DNA from: Maea johnstoni
Lineage: Eukaryota > Annelida > Polychaeta > Spionida > Magelonidae
Direction of reading: 5' to 3'
Assembly (NCBI GenBank): GCA_963942565.1
Contig: OZ012689.1
Coordinates: forward strand, 25,302,936-25,366,935
Length of the DNA stretch: 64,000 bases
The notes under the pieces: model-generated
What the model saw: only the letters and a program-made list of their open reading frames with translations
Databases searched by the model: none
What the model was told of the DNA's origin: nothing
Part shown: positions 36,990 to 51,900 of the stretch, in pieces
How positions within the stretch are numbered: position 1 is the first letter of the stretch
How the letters are laid out: every line of letters starts with the position of its first letter
Position numbers and translations under genes: made by a program

Positions 36990-39498
36990 ATGTATTAATA
37001 GGGAAATGAATTATTGGAAAGCTTCTTAAACTGGTTTAGATAAATGAATAAGATGTTACCTACAAATTTGATTAATAACTCCATTTATAGGTACCGATAT
37101 CCATTTTTTTTGCTAATAAAATTCTAGCAATTTGAACCTTGGACTTTTTCTGTTGATTGATTTTTAGCATTATCAATATTGTACCTGAGTGAACCCAATT
37201 CCGTTACTCTTAAACCTAATTTATTTTATCTGCTTCTGATATTCTCTATAGACATTGCAATATCAGACAACTTGGATATCTGAATGTGTATTGGATACAA
37301 TGCAATGATATCTCCTTTGAAATATTGAATATTGCCAAAATGTGCTTTGGTTTGAATGACCGCATCCAAAATTTGGGCAATACCATCATGAATGGGTTAT
37401 ACTAAAACTAATTGGCAATTCAAAGATATGCTTCTATCTCAGCCAAAGTATGGTTCATATCATTGATCTACATTACAATCAACATAAGGAGGTTGGTCAT
37501 ATAGCAATGCTTAAAATTGTGCAAACCAGCTTTTTAAAAACGTTCACAAAAACTATCATAAACCATTTTTACATAATAATTTTCTCACTCAATATTGTTA
37601 TTAAATACACTAACTTACAGAAATCAATTTATATTGTTTTCCATCAGGTAGGGGTATCCAGTTAGTCACATCTTAGGAGCAAGTGACAAAAAGATAAAAC
37701 AGCAGACCAAATCCCAAAAAGAAGTATTTGTGTAGCCTTTATTGAAAAAAATATATACATTAAATAAAGACCTAATACATTCAAAGTGCATGCAAATTCT
37801 TTGAACGGTATACATGTGCAGTATATGATAAAGATCTTGTTCATTCATCAAAACTAGCACTTCGAAAAAGAAATTTTACAATCCACTAATCAAAGATGGC
37901 AATTTTACCATTTTCTGCTCATCTTTATCTACCATTACAAACACAGTCTCTAATCTTTTCATTTCTGCAGCCTGCCGAGATGGTGAGACTACTCAGGAGA
38001 TATTTCCTTACATAAGTGGGTTATGGAAAATGTTTATCAGAACCAAACCCACAACCCACTTTCAAATACAATAAAGTATTGCTTAATTCCATATTTATTC
38101 TTATAAGTATTAACAGATGTGAAGGAGATCTCCACCCATTGGCTTAGATATATTTGGATATTAAAAACTAAAGACTTCAATTTGAAGTTAAATGAATGAT
38201 GCATCTAGTTTTGAGTTGAATGCTACATCATTTTTGTTTGTCTGATAAAAAAATTGGCTGATATAAAGATTACAAATGTTATAAAAATCAAATCTTAAAC
38301 TGTTCATTAGAATTTCTTTTTAACTACTAGGTATAGGAATATTAAAGGCAATACTATAACAGTGTAATGAATAATAGCAGCAAATACAGGCAATTTGATA
38401 ATAGACATGTTGAATAAACAATAAAGCTTGAGAGATTGCTTTCATTACCACTACACTTATTTCTATCTTCCCATTCCTTTTTGTATATTCATTAAATTAC
38501 AATATAAAAACTTGATCCATTGATCCATTTATAAAAGCTTGTAATAAACGGATAATCGATTCATTACCATTCTGACAGCTTGACAAAAAATTATTATTAA
38601 TCTAATAAAATTTGGGACAACATTTGTTGAAATACTTTCACAATTCTCCATTTTTTGCAAAAGATCTCCAAACACATCAAACCTGATGATAAATGGTTAT
38701 TGATTTGCATTTCCTAGGTACACATCAAAAAGATACAATAGTTAATACACACAGCTGCACATTTAGGGGTGGGGATGGGATGGGTTTTTTAAAGGCTTAA
38801 AAGACCATCTGATATCAAACTTTCTAAAAACTACCTCCCTCTTCACATACCTCCTCGCACCTGTAAAGAGTGACCACCTTTCTACTGGTCATAAGGATGT
38901 TATTCCAGCAGTGGCCTAAAATTACATCATAAATGAGGCATTGAGGTCCCAATTAAGTCAAAAGAGGGAATGCACATTGTTGCTGTATTGGGAGTGGTAA
39001 TTTTGTAACAGTGTGAAACCTGATGCTGTTTTGTTACATCTTGATGATGAGAACCTTATAGAAGAACATTTTTGTAAGAATCATGTTGTATACAAATGGG
39101 TTTCAGATAAAAATGATTTTGTAAAAAAAAAAAGGCAAAAAACATGCATCTGCCCTGTATTAGCATACTTATAATCTCACAACCAAGATCATACAATGTC
39201 TCATGAAGGCAATCCATGGAATAGCTTTATGATGCTGAATTCAATCTAAAACTTACACTGCATTACAGGTGTATTACAGCCCGCTTGCCTCGGCAAGTGC
39301 ATTTAAAAAAAACAGGCTTTCGGGCAAGTACATTTTAGTTTTCACTTGCCCGAATGGGAAAGCTGTTTTTCTGAACACTAAAAACGTTTTTTATAGTGAA
39401 TGGCCTAAATACCCAGAAATATGCAAACAGTGTGACAAAACTGAAAAGAAAATGGTTTTCAAATCTTTAAATCTGTGATAAATAATACATGCCTTTCT

Positions 39499-39954
39499 AG
39501 GGATGGGGACCGGAAACCGGTTCAAACCGGCCTGAGCATTGCAGTTAACCAGTCAAAAACCGGACCTCCCTCTAAACGGTTCGGTTTTCTATGCATGCAC
39601 AGGGTTCCTGGAGGCGTAATAAAACTGTCAGCACCTACCTCCTTGCTGGCCTCACAATATCTGCCAAGCGCTACGATCAAACAGCCATTTCAAAATCTCT
39701 CAAGTCTGGTACCCTGCCCACTCTCACTATGCTCAGAAGCCTTCTGAGCATAGAGAAAGTGCCCAGGGAGCTAGTATATAGGAACTTTCAAGAACTTTCC
39801 AGTTCAGGCAAGTTCAGCCACGCATTCCATTGCGTAGTTTCGTATCCAATAAATGTCATTAATAAACCGTTTAGGAAACTGTGATAAAACCGAACCGTAG
39901 AAGCAAAACCGTGAACCGAACCGAACCGTAGAATTCTCAACGATCCCCATCCCT
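39499..39954. mobile_element. MITE with 10-bp target duplication (ATGCCTTTCT)
   Basis: Inverted termini AGGGATGGGGA / TCCCCATCCCT, flanked by an exact 10-base repeat at 39489-39498 and 39955-39964. Internally rich in AACCGG and ACCGAACCG strings. It lies inside an older repeat with GGGCAAGT motifs (about 39277-40080). Confidence 0.75.
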
Positions 39955-41034
39955 ATGCCTTTCTAAAGTTTCTAGCATATGTTATTTCGGGCAAGTAAAA
40001 AATTATGTGGGCAAATAAAAATCATGAACTACTTGCCCGGCACGGCAAGTTGATTCTGAAAATTATGTTGGTGCCTGTATTATGAACTCTTCCAGCCTCA
40101 CAGCCTTGAAACACTGATTTCACATAAACACTTTTTTCGTCTTAGAATTATACCACTCTCTTCACATTTAAACTTTTTGCCAGAATATAGCATTGAATCT
40201 CATAATGCCGTGGCCGGCTTGGTGACTTATGATGTGTTTTACAATGTCCTATATTCTCATACTGTGGGATTGCCTTGGATGACCTTATCAAATGCTGGGT
40301 TACTGTATACTACAGGGTTGTTATTCTCAGCCAGTTCCCGTTTGGAAGGTTGGTGCTTTGGCCTGAAAACCCCAAAAATACCAGATTTAATCTTGAGATT
40401 CATACAAACATTCTAAAAATCAGTAATTCCTGAAATTTTGTTTGAAGTGACTAGTTGCAAGCGTCTTTTTCAATGTAGAAAAAAGAAAAATACCAAGAAT
40501 TAATCTTTTTTATTGTATTAAATACATCATCCCATTTGGTTGTTAATAGCGTGTGTATGTTGATCCATAAAACTTTAAAAATACATCAGTGACATTATAT
40601 ATAAAACAGTGGTGTCACAAATTGGTAATGTCTAAGTTCTACTGTATAAACAGGTACTAAATACATCAGGAAATATTGAGGATTTGACAAAATACCAGGT
40701 AAACATATTGCAGAGCAATGGAATTTGATCCAGACCTGGAAGTTGACCGCTGCACCATAAGAACCCTGCCAGGATATTTCAGTTTGGTTGGTTGAGGATT
40801 GGGGTAGGTAGTGGCCGAAAATATGTGGTGAAAACTAAACACATTGGAAAAATAATACTAAGACCATCCATCAAACTCTTTCTAGCAAATCCACTGAACT
40901 GAACGTTCATTTTCATCATAGGTAGAAGCAATAAAAGACACACTTCTGAGCTTGCCAGCAGGACTCGCCCCAATGGCCGAGTAATCTAGTGTACAACATA
41001 CCAACTACTTATTGTGTCACAAATCTGCACAGTG

Positions 41035-41155
41035 CCTGTAAATTGTGCGACAGAGGGAGGGTAAATGAAGCTGCATATTTACCCGACCATTCCAGAGGGA
41101 GGGTAAATAAAACTTTATTTTTACCTGAACACTTTGGAGGGAGTGTAAATACACT
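41035..41155 (+). repeat. Short tandem repeat, three ~52-bp units
   Basis: Units start GAGGGAGGGTAAAT and each contains a facing TTTACC, so units can form hairpins. Confidence 0.65.
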
Positions 41156-42827
41156 TGATCAACCATATTCTGTAGACCAGTGGTGATTAAACGCAGCAGC
41201 ATGTATGGCAAGCCACTGAGAATCAACCTTCAGACCCAAGTCTCTAACGACGTCCCGATCAGACAAATTTGAATACTTGAGGGCAAATATTTCCTACATT
41301 GGACATGCTGAATTACATTCCAGAGTAGAACTCTTGTTCATTCACAACGCAATAGTTGATTAGTTCAATTAGTAGAAAAGTACATTCATTAATTGATGCA
41401 TGATCCTGTGGTCTTCTTTGGGATTTTCATGATCATGTACTGTACATCTTTCGGATCAGATAATGAAATTGATTTTGAATTTTGAATATTGTTAACTGTT
41501 CTTGGTGAAATAAAGAGCTTTCATAATTAATGGTGAAGGAACCTAGAGTTACCATGCAGGGAAAACACAGGAAGTTCCACAAAGAGTCAAGTTGTAGGCA
41601 AAGCCTAGAATAAACCTTGTAAGAATACCTTCATGAAAATGGTCCCAGGATATTGAGAATGCGGCACATGGGAGCTAGCAGGAGGGTGCACAGATGAAGG
41701 GTGTTTGGTGAAAAACTCATTGGCTTTTGGATAAATCCAAAATTTCATAATTTAGATACCTACTATATCTTGATCCAAAAGTGGAAACATGACCTAACTG
41801 ATTCTTACACATATCTTCTTTCATGGGACCTACATATAGAGTTCAGAAAAAAAATCATTTGGTGGGGTGTGTAAAGGATTACGTAGATTTCTATGCATGC
41901 TCAGAGGAATAACCCAACCTTTGCCTGACAGATAATCTAAATATCAGGTGTAATCATGAAGCTTTTTTAACACTCATTCTGATCTCCTAAATAGATGCTT
42001 AATATTCAATGTTGTCCCATTCACAATGCAATGTAGCTGCTAGCATGGGAGGATTGTTAAATGGTTAGGAGGGATCATTGCTGAGACGGGAAAAAGAGAA
42101 AGAGCTCTAACTTGGAGTTTTTGATTCCATGGCACACTACTAGTACTTTTTCCCGGAGTTTCCTAACTTGGGGTCCTGAGGCAAGTCTCGTCTAGGTAAG
42201 ACAATCTCTGCCTGTGCCTTTGATGTCCTGTGACTATCTCCAAAACACCAAGTAGTTGAATTAAAGAGATGACAATAGGTGTAGGGTCGAAGGCCAGAGC
42301 TTCTGGGTCTGGATTCAAATTGCCATCATTATCATCACCATTATCATCTTCTCCATCCTCATCCTCCGCATCATCATCAGCGTTTCATTATCATAAACTG
42401 ATTGATGCACTGAGGTCAGTTTCACACAGGTAGATTTTCTAAGATTATAGGCTCCTTAAGGTTAGCATTGGTCCTAGAGGCCCTTCCAGTTGCTAGGTTA
42501 CAAACTTGCAATGCACGGCATAATGCTCTGCAGTTTACTATAGTATTCAGGTGCCTCATAGTGCAGCACAATGCTGTACAGTTTGATAGTGTTCACATAC
42601 CTCATATTCCAAAAACAAAAGAAAAATTGAAAAATACTTTGTTCCACAAAATAAAAATCCCAGGAGTTGTTCCAGCTACAAGGTGGCTACAGAAAACACA
42701 TTTAAACACCACCCACTTATAAAGCAACCATCCCACTGCTGATTTTAACAGACATTAGGAGAAAATCTTTTTGGTTTTAAGACAATCATAGAAAGATGCC
42801 ATATATCAAAATCAATATGATACCTAC

Positions 42828-42912
42828 CCGTATTTGTAGAAGCAAATTAGAAGGAGAATTGCCATGAGAATTAATAACAGCATACACGCAATTCCTATCC
42901 CAAGGTAAAGAG
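42828..42912 (-). CDS. Transmembrane exon
   Basis: 85 bases, acceptor ATTCCAG, donor GTAGGT. Encodes SLYLGIGIACMLLLILMAIL then LLICFYKYG: about 23 hydrophobic residues followed by a basic start of a cytoplasmic tail. It leaves in phase 2. The tail exon(s) downstream were not found. Confidence 0.75.
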
Positions 42913-45900
42913 CTGGAATATAGAGAAAAACAGTCCTTGGTAATAAAAGATATATAACAAGATAGACGCCAGTGGCGTCAAGAGGTTGATTCCGTGTATG
43001 TCTTTTTGTAGTTAATCATTTGCAATTTTTTGTTTTTTTAATATTTTGCTATTTTGAAATTTTTCTGATTTTTGTGTTTTTTCGTTAGTGGTTACAGTGG
43101 TTTTGCTTTTTCTGTTGGATTGACTTATTTAAGTGTTATGTATATTTGGTCGTGATCTGAGTAATACGTTTTGATGACACCTGTTGAATGGTATTCTGTA
43201 AGGTTGGTGTGAATGTGATCTATTATGGTGTTTTGTTTTGTTGTTGGGTTGTTTATGAGTTGGTTTGTTCCTATACATTTGCAAATTTTTTCTGTGGTAT
43301 TTATGTGTTTGTTTTGTATGTTAATGTTAAAGTCACCCATAAGTATTTTTTGATGTTTTATTGTTGGTGGTGATATTGCTGAAAATGTTAAAGTCAATCA
43401 CTGATGCATGTAACAAACTGACTGGCTGCCTGCAAATAACACCACATCAAAATCAAACATGTTGCCAACAGCCAAAAGTCCACTCCCCCTTAACAGAGGC
43501 TTGTGACTCTCCCCCACAACACAAAATGTTAACACATAAGCTAAGTATATACAACAAAGCCCATGCATTAAAATAAGTGCCGGCTCTCAAATATTAAAAA
43601 AGACCAACAGTTAAACAGCCAATAAAAAATTTCATCATAACCTAAAATTCAGCACGCATAAATAAAATGCAACTTTTGACAAACTAAACTAATCACTAAG
43701 CCTATCCGCCAAATATAAACATGAACATTTTAACACACATACTTCAGAAAAAGAGAGCGATGGGGGGCGGGGTTAAAAATTTGACATCTGACATATCATC
43801 AAAGTAACACAAAACATTTACATGAAGATGGCCAAACACTGCCTAAAAGCAAACATGAACAGGGATCAACCTTATGTACCCTTTAGGGGCATATGCCCCT
43901 GGTTCATGTGATATTGCAACCAGATGAAAAAATATACGAGCCAACTTTGTGAATGGACATTAAATATAAGTTTGGAGCATTTTAAAACATTTTCCTTTTT
44001 TTTTTAATTTCTTTATCTTTTTATCATACCTAATAATGCCAAAAAATACATCTGAAACACATATCCTTCAATTCTTTCATAAGAATTCTATCTAAAACCC
44101 TCCCTCAAATATTTTCCAAAACTATAACCCACTTCTAGCTATCCAAGAAACTATGACAAACTCACCATCACTCATCCAGTAGATCACCAAACATGAATGG
44201 GAAAAGCCCACATCCTGCACTGCAAATGACAGTCAACAAAACCACACCAGTAGCATGATTGCCACAACTTACTTGCTGCTGCCTGAAGAACTTTAGTCAG
44301 TGACTTACCTTTACAAGAAAATGACCAAACACTGCCTGAATGCAAACATGCACAAGGATCAACCTTATGGTCCCTTAAGGGGCATATGTTCCTGGATTAT
44401 GTGATTTTGCTACCTGATGATGAACTATAAGAGCCAAGTTTGTGAATGGACATTAAATATCAGCTTAGAACATTTTTAAAAAAATTCAATTTTTTTGAAC
44501 TTCTTTATCTTTTTATCATACCTAATAGTGCCAAAAAATACACCAGAAACACAAACTTTTCAATTTTTCCCCTGGGAGCATGCTCCAAAATCCCCAAACC
44601 TAAACAGTGCACCCCTGGCAAAACCTTACCGTCATGGTGCCAGCACAGGAATTTATTTGCACCTAAACATAAAATCCTGATGGCAGGGTTAAAGGTCTGC
44701 TAACTTCAGGACTGCATACTACACTCATGGTGAGAAGGGTATATATACTGACTGCTGAAATCGCGATAAAAATATTTACTACTTGTTGTTTTTTTACGAT
44801 TGTGGGGAACAAAAAAAATCCACAAATGGGCAGGATGGATTATTTAGAGTCTGTTTTCTTGAAGTTGAAACTTTTTTTCCGGTTTTAGTGGCGAAATTAA
44901 TAAGTAAATTTAGAATTTCGCCAGGGGTTCCTAAATCAACATTCCAAAAAGCCGTTTTTGCCGTTTTTTTCCGAAGTCGCCATTTTTTTTCAAAAATTAC
45001 AAATATAACCAACAAGTTATGATAATAGGGTAAAAGCCCTATTTGTTGCGAACACTTTGATGGGTCATTTGTAAATTTTGACCCAGAAACGGCGACGTGA
45101 CAATTTATTGAAAAAAGTATTTTTTTGTGTGAAATGCACACAATGCATATCAATGCCGTAACCTCGCTAATGTCAAAAAAATCAACTTCTGGTTGTAGCG
45201 AAAAGCTATTTTTTCGCTTCCAACCTGAAGTTGAATTAAAAAAATGATTGAATCAGATAGATGAGGATCTCATCTATCCAGGTAGGTAGTCATATTGTGA
45301 TCGGGGGGTGATAGCTTGATGAAATTGACAGGAATCGGCGAGGTACCATTGAGAATGTACTCATCGCCATAATCAACACGTCATCATCGATGCGTGTTGA
45401 CAAATATCTCAAAATATTTTCGATTTTCCGAAACCAAAAGAATTAATCTTAATAATATAGATACTTGGCTTGTTAATTCTTTTGGTTTCAGAATTTTAGA
45501 GTTAGAGATGGCCACAAACGAAAGCTTTGAAATCGGGGTGCAAATTTCGTCAAACCCGATATTCAAAATGGCGGACCGTAACCTCGCCAATGTAAAAAAT
45601 ATGTGAATGAACACGTAAGTAGAATAGTACAAACAGGGATACAAATAGACGCTCATTGGTTAATAAACCGCGGGAAAGAGTACCACGTGGTGTGACGGTG
45701 AGGCAGTGAGACCGCTCATTGGATAATACACCAGAGACAAACCACGTGGTAAGATCCCGCTCAGAATTATAAATAGGCAAAATGGCTGCGATGAAGTCGC
45801 CAATTTTTTTCAATAATTACAAATATAACCAACAAGTTATGATAATAGGGTAAAAGCCCTATTTGTTGCGAACACTTTGATGGGTCATTTGTAAATTTTG

Positions 45901-48900
45901 ACCCAGAAACGGCGACGTGACAATTTATCGAAAAAAGTAGGTTTTTTGTGTGAAATGCACACAATGCATATCAATGCCGTAACCTCGCTAATGTAAAAAA
46001 AATCAACTTCTGGTTGTAGCGAAAAGCTATTTTTTCGCTTCCAACCTGAAGTTGAATTTAACAAATGATTGAATCAGATAGATGAGGATCTCATCTATCC
46101 AGGTAGGTAGTCATATTGTGATCGGGGGGTGATAGCTTGATGAAATTGACAGGAATCGGCGAGGTACCATTGAGAATGTACTCATCGCCATGGTCAACAC
46201 GTCACCATCGGTGCGTGTTGACAAATATCTCAAAATATTTTCGATTTTCCGAAACCAAAAGAATTAATCTTAATAATATAGATACTTGGCTTGTTAATTC
46301 TTTTGGTTTCAGAATTTTAGAGTTAGAGATGGCCACAAACGAAAGCTTTGAAATCGGGGTGCAAATTTCGTCAAACCCGATATTCAAAATGGCGGACCGT
46401 AACCTCGCCAATGTAAAAAATACGTGAATGAACACGTAAGTAAAATAGTACAAACAGGGATACAAATAGCCGCTCATTGGTTAATAAACCGCGGGAAAGA
46501 GTACCACGTGGTGTGACGGTGAGGCAGTGAGACCGCTCATTGGATAATTCACCAGAGACAAACCACGTGGTGCTGGGAAACCCCAACACGCACCGTCACG
46601 TGATTAGCCGATCGCATTAAATATGCAGAAAACCCACGCATGCGCATCCAACGGCCGCCCCACCAGACGCGCTACAGAAGCGTATTAGAGTGAAGAAAAC
46701 ATAAAGTATAAACACGTAAAAATCCACCAAAAAAAAACTAGGCAACCCACAGAAAAAATGAAACAAACATTATAAACTACACACTCAAATCTAACAGAAA
46801 CAATAAACAAAACGACCCCACCACACCCCACTCTCCAGATCATGTGGCTAGAATTTTCCAAAACAGCCATGTAAGACAACATAGGGAAAATGCATCAACC
46901 AGCTCCCAGGACCCCCCCGGGAATGTAAGACAACAAAAGCGAAATGAATATAGGTTGACCTTTGTAGGTCAACCTCTAAAAAGGAGTATTATCGTTATGA
47001 TTAAAATAGAAAAAATACTGTAATGTACAAATAATATTCGATTTATAAAATAGCATGACAAAATATGACAAAAGTTTTGGACAGCAGTATACTCATATTT
47101 CAAAGTAAATTGGAAAGATACACTAAGCTATTCATTTTTTATTAAAAAATATTATAAGAAACATTGCCACCAGTATTTAGAAAAGTATGAAATTCCAACT
47201 CAAAGGATGATATACTGAAATATACAAATTGATACTCACTGTTAGAAAACGATATAAGTTAATTAATTGCCATTAGAATTTAGAACAACATATTATGGCA
47301 ATAAAAAACAGATACACAATCTTTGATTCATTGTACCAAAATTTAATTCACTTAGAACAAGCAGGTATGGCAATCTAAAGGTGTGTGCCGAAACAACCTA
47401 ACACAACATGATATAACAGCATTGTCATTCTCCAAAAATAGAGTAAAGAAATATTGCAATAATGATCAAGAAATACAGAAACAGGTCTAAAGAGTGCAAG
47501 TACTGCTAAAACTTACTGATCAAAGTTATTAAAACAAAGTTAGGTCCATGTTTGTGACAATGCAAAGTAAATGAAGGAAACATTGATTTCAAGAAACAAA
47601 TGTTTGGTCAACATGGCTTTATATTGTTGGAAAAAAATAGTGATATAAAAGCAAGATATAAATAAATCCATATATATTCTTTTCATTTTCCATGAGATAT
47701 TTATTGTGAAGAATACTTTACGGAAATGGGAGGGGAAGGGAAGAGACATGTTCTTTCCCCAAAAAAGGTATGTTTAGGCTAGCAAGGTACTGGCGTATAG
47801 AACTGTTATCATGTAAGGTACTCACATATTATACTGTTATCAGAAGGCTTGGTAGGTGTGTCTGTAACCGGTGGTTCAACTGTGGTGGGAATTGCTATAA
47901 AATAAAACAGACTTAGTTTTTTTTCCTTTAAACATTGACATTCTAGCTGGATCTATTGCACTTTTGAAAAAAAGTTGGTAAAGCAAAAATTTTGAAATTA
48001 TATGGTGAGATGTAGATTAGGATTTAGTTCAATTTTCTAAATCACAGATATTCATATAATCATCATCATTATCTTCATCACTATTATTATTATCATCATC
48101 ATTATTTTTGTCATGAAAATGTTGTGCATTTCTCCAGGATATATGGTGACTGTTGATAAGGATTGATTGGTTCTCACTGCTGCACTAAGTCTTTTGTGTG
48201 AGAAAAGTTGCCAGTGTCATCCATTATTAACAAGTACTGTATTCTTCCGATTCCGCAAGGTGCGGGTAGAGGTTGGGAAAATTTTCTGCAGAAGGCATGT
48301 TGGCAATCTTCCATTTTACCGCACACCTCAATGATTGCCGATTGGAGAGTATTGGCCGTTATTGCACCTTTGCTCTCTCGCTGTTCAGTTTGCTTAGACG
48401 TTTGCTGCATGTGAAAAGATTGTCAATTGGTCAATAGTACGATCATGCGGCGAATATGAACAGTGAGAGCGCGAAGGAAATGCTGAAATTGCGGAATTCA
48501 GCGCAGGTTTGCAGACACGGCAAGAGGAAAGGTATGTGATTTCGCTTTTCTTACTTCTACTGGGGGGAAGATTTTACTAGTTTTTCATGACAGTTGCGCT
48601 AGCCATTCCCCCTCTAACCGTGAAAAATATGCCCTGTGCGCTTATTTGGGCATATGCGCTTAATCGGAAGAATACAGTATTTGGTCTCAATTTGATTAGT
48701 AGAAACTGCAAGTGTAGCCAAAGTTGCCTTCCTTACCTCTGTGGCACACATATGGCAGGGTATCACTGCAGGGTCTGTCCTTCCATGCACATGTGGGGCC
48801 GTTACAGTGCTGTTCAATGCACAGGTCACCATCCTTCTTCCCTGTGGGGTAGCCGTAGAACCAGTGTGTGTACAGGACAGACTCACCTGCAAGGAAGCAC

Positions 48901-51900
48901 ACAACAATTCATATAATAAAGCAATTATGTGACTTTGGCCATTGTTGGTTCAAATACAATCTATAAGGCTTGAATATAGACTTATTAAACTTTTAACAAA
49001 TAGAACCTCTAAGCCACAAGTATCCCTCTTTAGTGGAAAAGGTAATGGAACAAAATGGAATTTGTTTACTGCCACAATTTTGTCTGTTCTAGCCAGTGGT
49101 TAGTGGTGGAGGGAATCAGATAACATGAGGAAATGACTAATTATCCGTAGTTCACTGATAACTCTCTCACATGCCTCAACAGGAATTCTGACCCCTGACC
49201 TTTCACAGTGGTGGACACAACAAGCAGTCAATGCTTACTGCATTACACAGCTCTGCCATGGAGGCAGCCCCATGAATAGATACAGAAATGTACAATACAT
49301 AGCGATATGAGATGGATCGTTGAACTTTTACACTTCTTTAAACATTTCCTATCTCTAAATTTATTGCCCCCATGGCTGAATGGTCTAATGCATTGAACAT
49401 ATATTGCACATACTGCTTACCACTGTCAAACGTCCAGGGTCAAGGCATGCGAGAAAACTGCCAGTGACAATAAACAAAATTTCATTCTGCTCAAAACACT
49501 AAGAGCATTCAGATTGGTAGAGTAAAATGCAGATTTTGATATAAAATATAAACCCCTGCAATGATATTTGAAACAAATTGCACTACACTTGCTAGGTAGA
49601 GGACACGGATTAACTTTGTGCCCTGTTTATAAGTATTTGAGGGAATTTCCTGTCCAGTCTCTCCCGACCAATTTAGCCTTGGAATAGCAGAAAAAGTGAC
49701 AATAAGATAGATTTAAATTTCTTTGATCAGATAATGCATATTGTTTTACCATCATCCCATTTCCATGTTCTTGTGGTCAGACCAAGCCAGAAGTTAGTGT
49801 TTGGTGCAATGTTTTTGTCTGCAAGTACTTTTTTGATGAGGTCCTTCTCCTCACTGGTGTTCATCTTGATCAGAGCGCCACCTACTGTTCGACAGTTTAA
49901 CCGCGCCTCGAACCATGAGATCTTTGTATCATTCAGGAAAAAGCAGCGCCCTGTGTCATCATGATAGTAATGCTGGGAGGAGTTGCATGTGGTGTTCACA
50001 CCTGAAAACACACACATACTTTGAGCAGAGAGGTACATTACCCTTGTTATTCATGTCTATGGTTTGAGGAACCCCTGGTGGTGAGAAGATGAATTAAAAA
50101 TGTCACGGGCGATACCTTTTGTGGCCGGTGATCAGGCTCATCCGTGCAGTTTTATTTTCCTACTCAACAGCCTGGATGGCTATATTTTCCTCTGCATTAC
50201 ACTCATAACAATTCCACCTGCCTGACCTACCCCAACACAACACTATCCCCCACCTTTAATCCTGATATCTCATTCCTATCCTCACATACACCCCCCCCCC
50301 CCCCCCCCTCCTGAAAGAAAAACAACTTACCTGACTAGATGATTGCTCCAGATCTTCTCTCCCTCACGCAAATGGTCCTCTTCACAACCAGTCTGTCAGG
50401 GCCTATAGTTGCAGTCTTCTTCTCCAACCTTGCTTATCTCTTTCTATCCTCCCTATACCCCTAGAGGCAGTTCCCTTCCCACTTCTCTACATGATATTTG
50501 GGCCTATTTCCCTTATTTGGGAGTGACCAGACTTCTGGCCACTCCCCTGTCACACGTCCCATTCTATCCTCCCACCTCCAGTCTGGTCCCCTCCCACTCC
50601 CTCTTCTACAAACTGTGGCGTACTAGCCTCTGCTGTGGAGGCAGACCTCAGGGACCCCCCTAACTCTCCCTTACCCCCTTGGACCCTAGGGCCGGGATGG
50701 GAAACACTACCCCCGTGGGGGTTGGGTACTCGGGAATTGAATATGTGTTAGGGCTCTCGCCAACACCCGCTCAGGCAAAGGACTGCCTGCATGACCGAAG
50801 GTCTTCATGTGCTTGGACACTCTATCCCTCCCGCTAGAAGTCTTATCACACTTGGGACAAGCCCAATGAGTGGCATGGGCCCCCTTCCCCTGATACCCTT
50901 CCCAATGCCGTGCCAGTGACCCCAACATGGTAAACTCCCTTCTTGCCTGAAGGGCAGTTACTTTCCCACTTCTCTATATCATATTCAGGCCTATTGCTGT
51001 TATTTGGGAGTGGCCAGACGTCTGGCCAATCACCCCTGTCACACACCTCCACCACTTCCATTCGACACCTTGTCTCAGGCCGGGTTGGGGCCCTTTAAAA
51101 AATGAAAATAACTGAAAGTATATGATGATTGAAAATATAAAAATGATTGGGTCTAATAACAAAATATCTCGATTCAACAAACTGATCTAGTAACAAAACG
51201 TCCTGTCAGGCAGCCTACAAGCTTTCTAATCACCCCTCTTGAATCCAAGCTGCCTAACATCACCAAAAAAACTTAATTTCTTCTTTTTCTCTTCAGAGTA
51301 CTTATGGCTTGAATGGGTTTTTGGGGTTTTTTTCCATACAAAAAATAATCAAGGCCGGTTTAATATGCGAGGCAGTGGCACAGCCCCCTGAACCTCCTAC
51401 TCCAAGTAAGTATATCATTCCAAACTGATCCATCTGCTCCACAAGACTCCAATCCCACTCCTGCCCATCCCATTATATCCTCCCACCTCCAGTCTGGTCC
51501 CTTCCCACTCCCTCTTCTACAAACTGTGGCGGACTAGCCTCTGCTGTGGAGGCAGACCTCAGGGACCCCCCTACTTCTTCCTTACCCCCTTGGACCCAAC
51601 TTCCGGGATGGGAAACACTCCCACCTAGGGGGTTGGGTACTTGGGAATTGAGTGCGGGTTGGGGCTCTCGCCAACACCCGCTCAGGCAAAGGACTGCCTG
51701 CGTGACAGAAGGTCTTCATGTGCTTGGTCACCCTATCCCTCCTGATAGAAGTCTTATCACACTTGGGACAAGCCCAATAAGTGGCATGGCCCCAATTCCT
51801 GTGATACCCTTCCCAATGCCGTGCCAGTGACCACCACATGCCAAACTCCTTTCCCACCCGGAGGCAAGATGTTACTGGGCATTGATAGACACCCCACCTC

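Larger units (their letters stand above)
36503..42827. other. 3' regions of two convergent genes plus MITEs
   Basis: PECR 3' untranslated region, then AT-rich sequence. A Ser/Asp-type triplet run near 42327-42380 and older repeats. The cytoplasmic tail exon of the lectin receptor should be here but was not recognised. Confidence 0.4.

Noticed and set aside
40779-40973. Cytoplasmic tail exon of the lectin receptor
   Set aside because: The open frame has no acceptor in the phase needed after the transmembrane exon, and no recognisable motif.
42327-42380. Acidic Asp-rich peptide as a coding exon
   Set aside because: It is an ATC/CTC-type triplet run with no convincing splice sites.
45384-46477. 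Paired 90-aa ORFs as a duplicated gene
   Set aside because: Both come from the 0.8-kb tandem duplication, occur on both strands and resemble no protein family.
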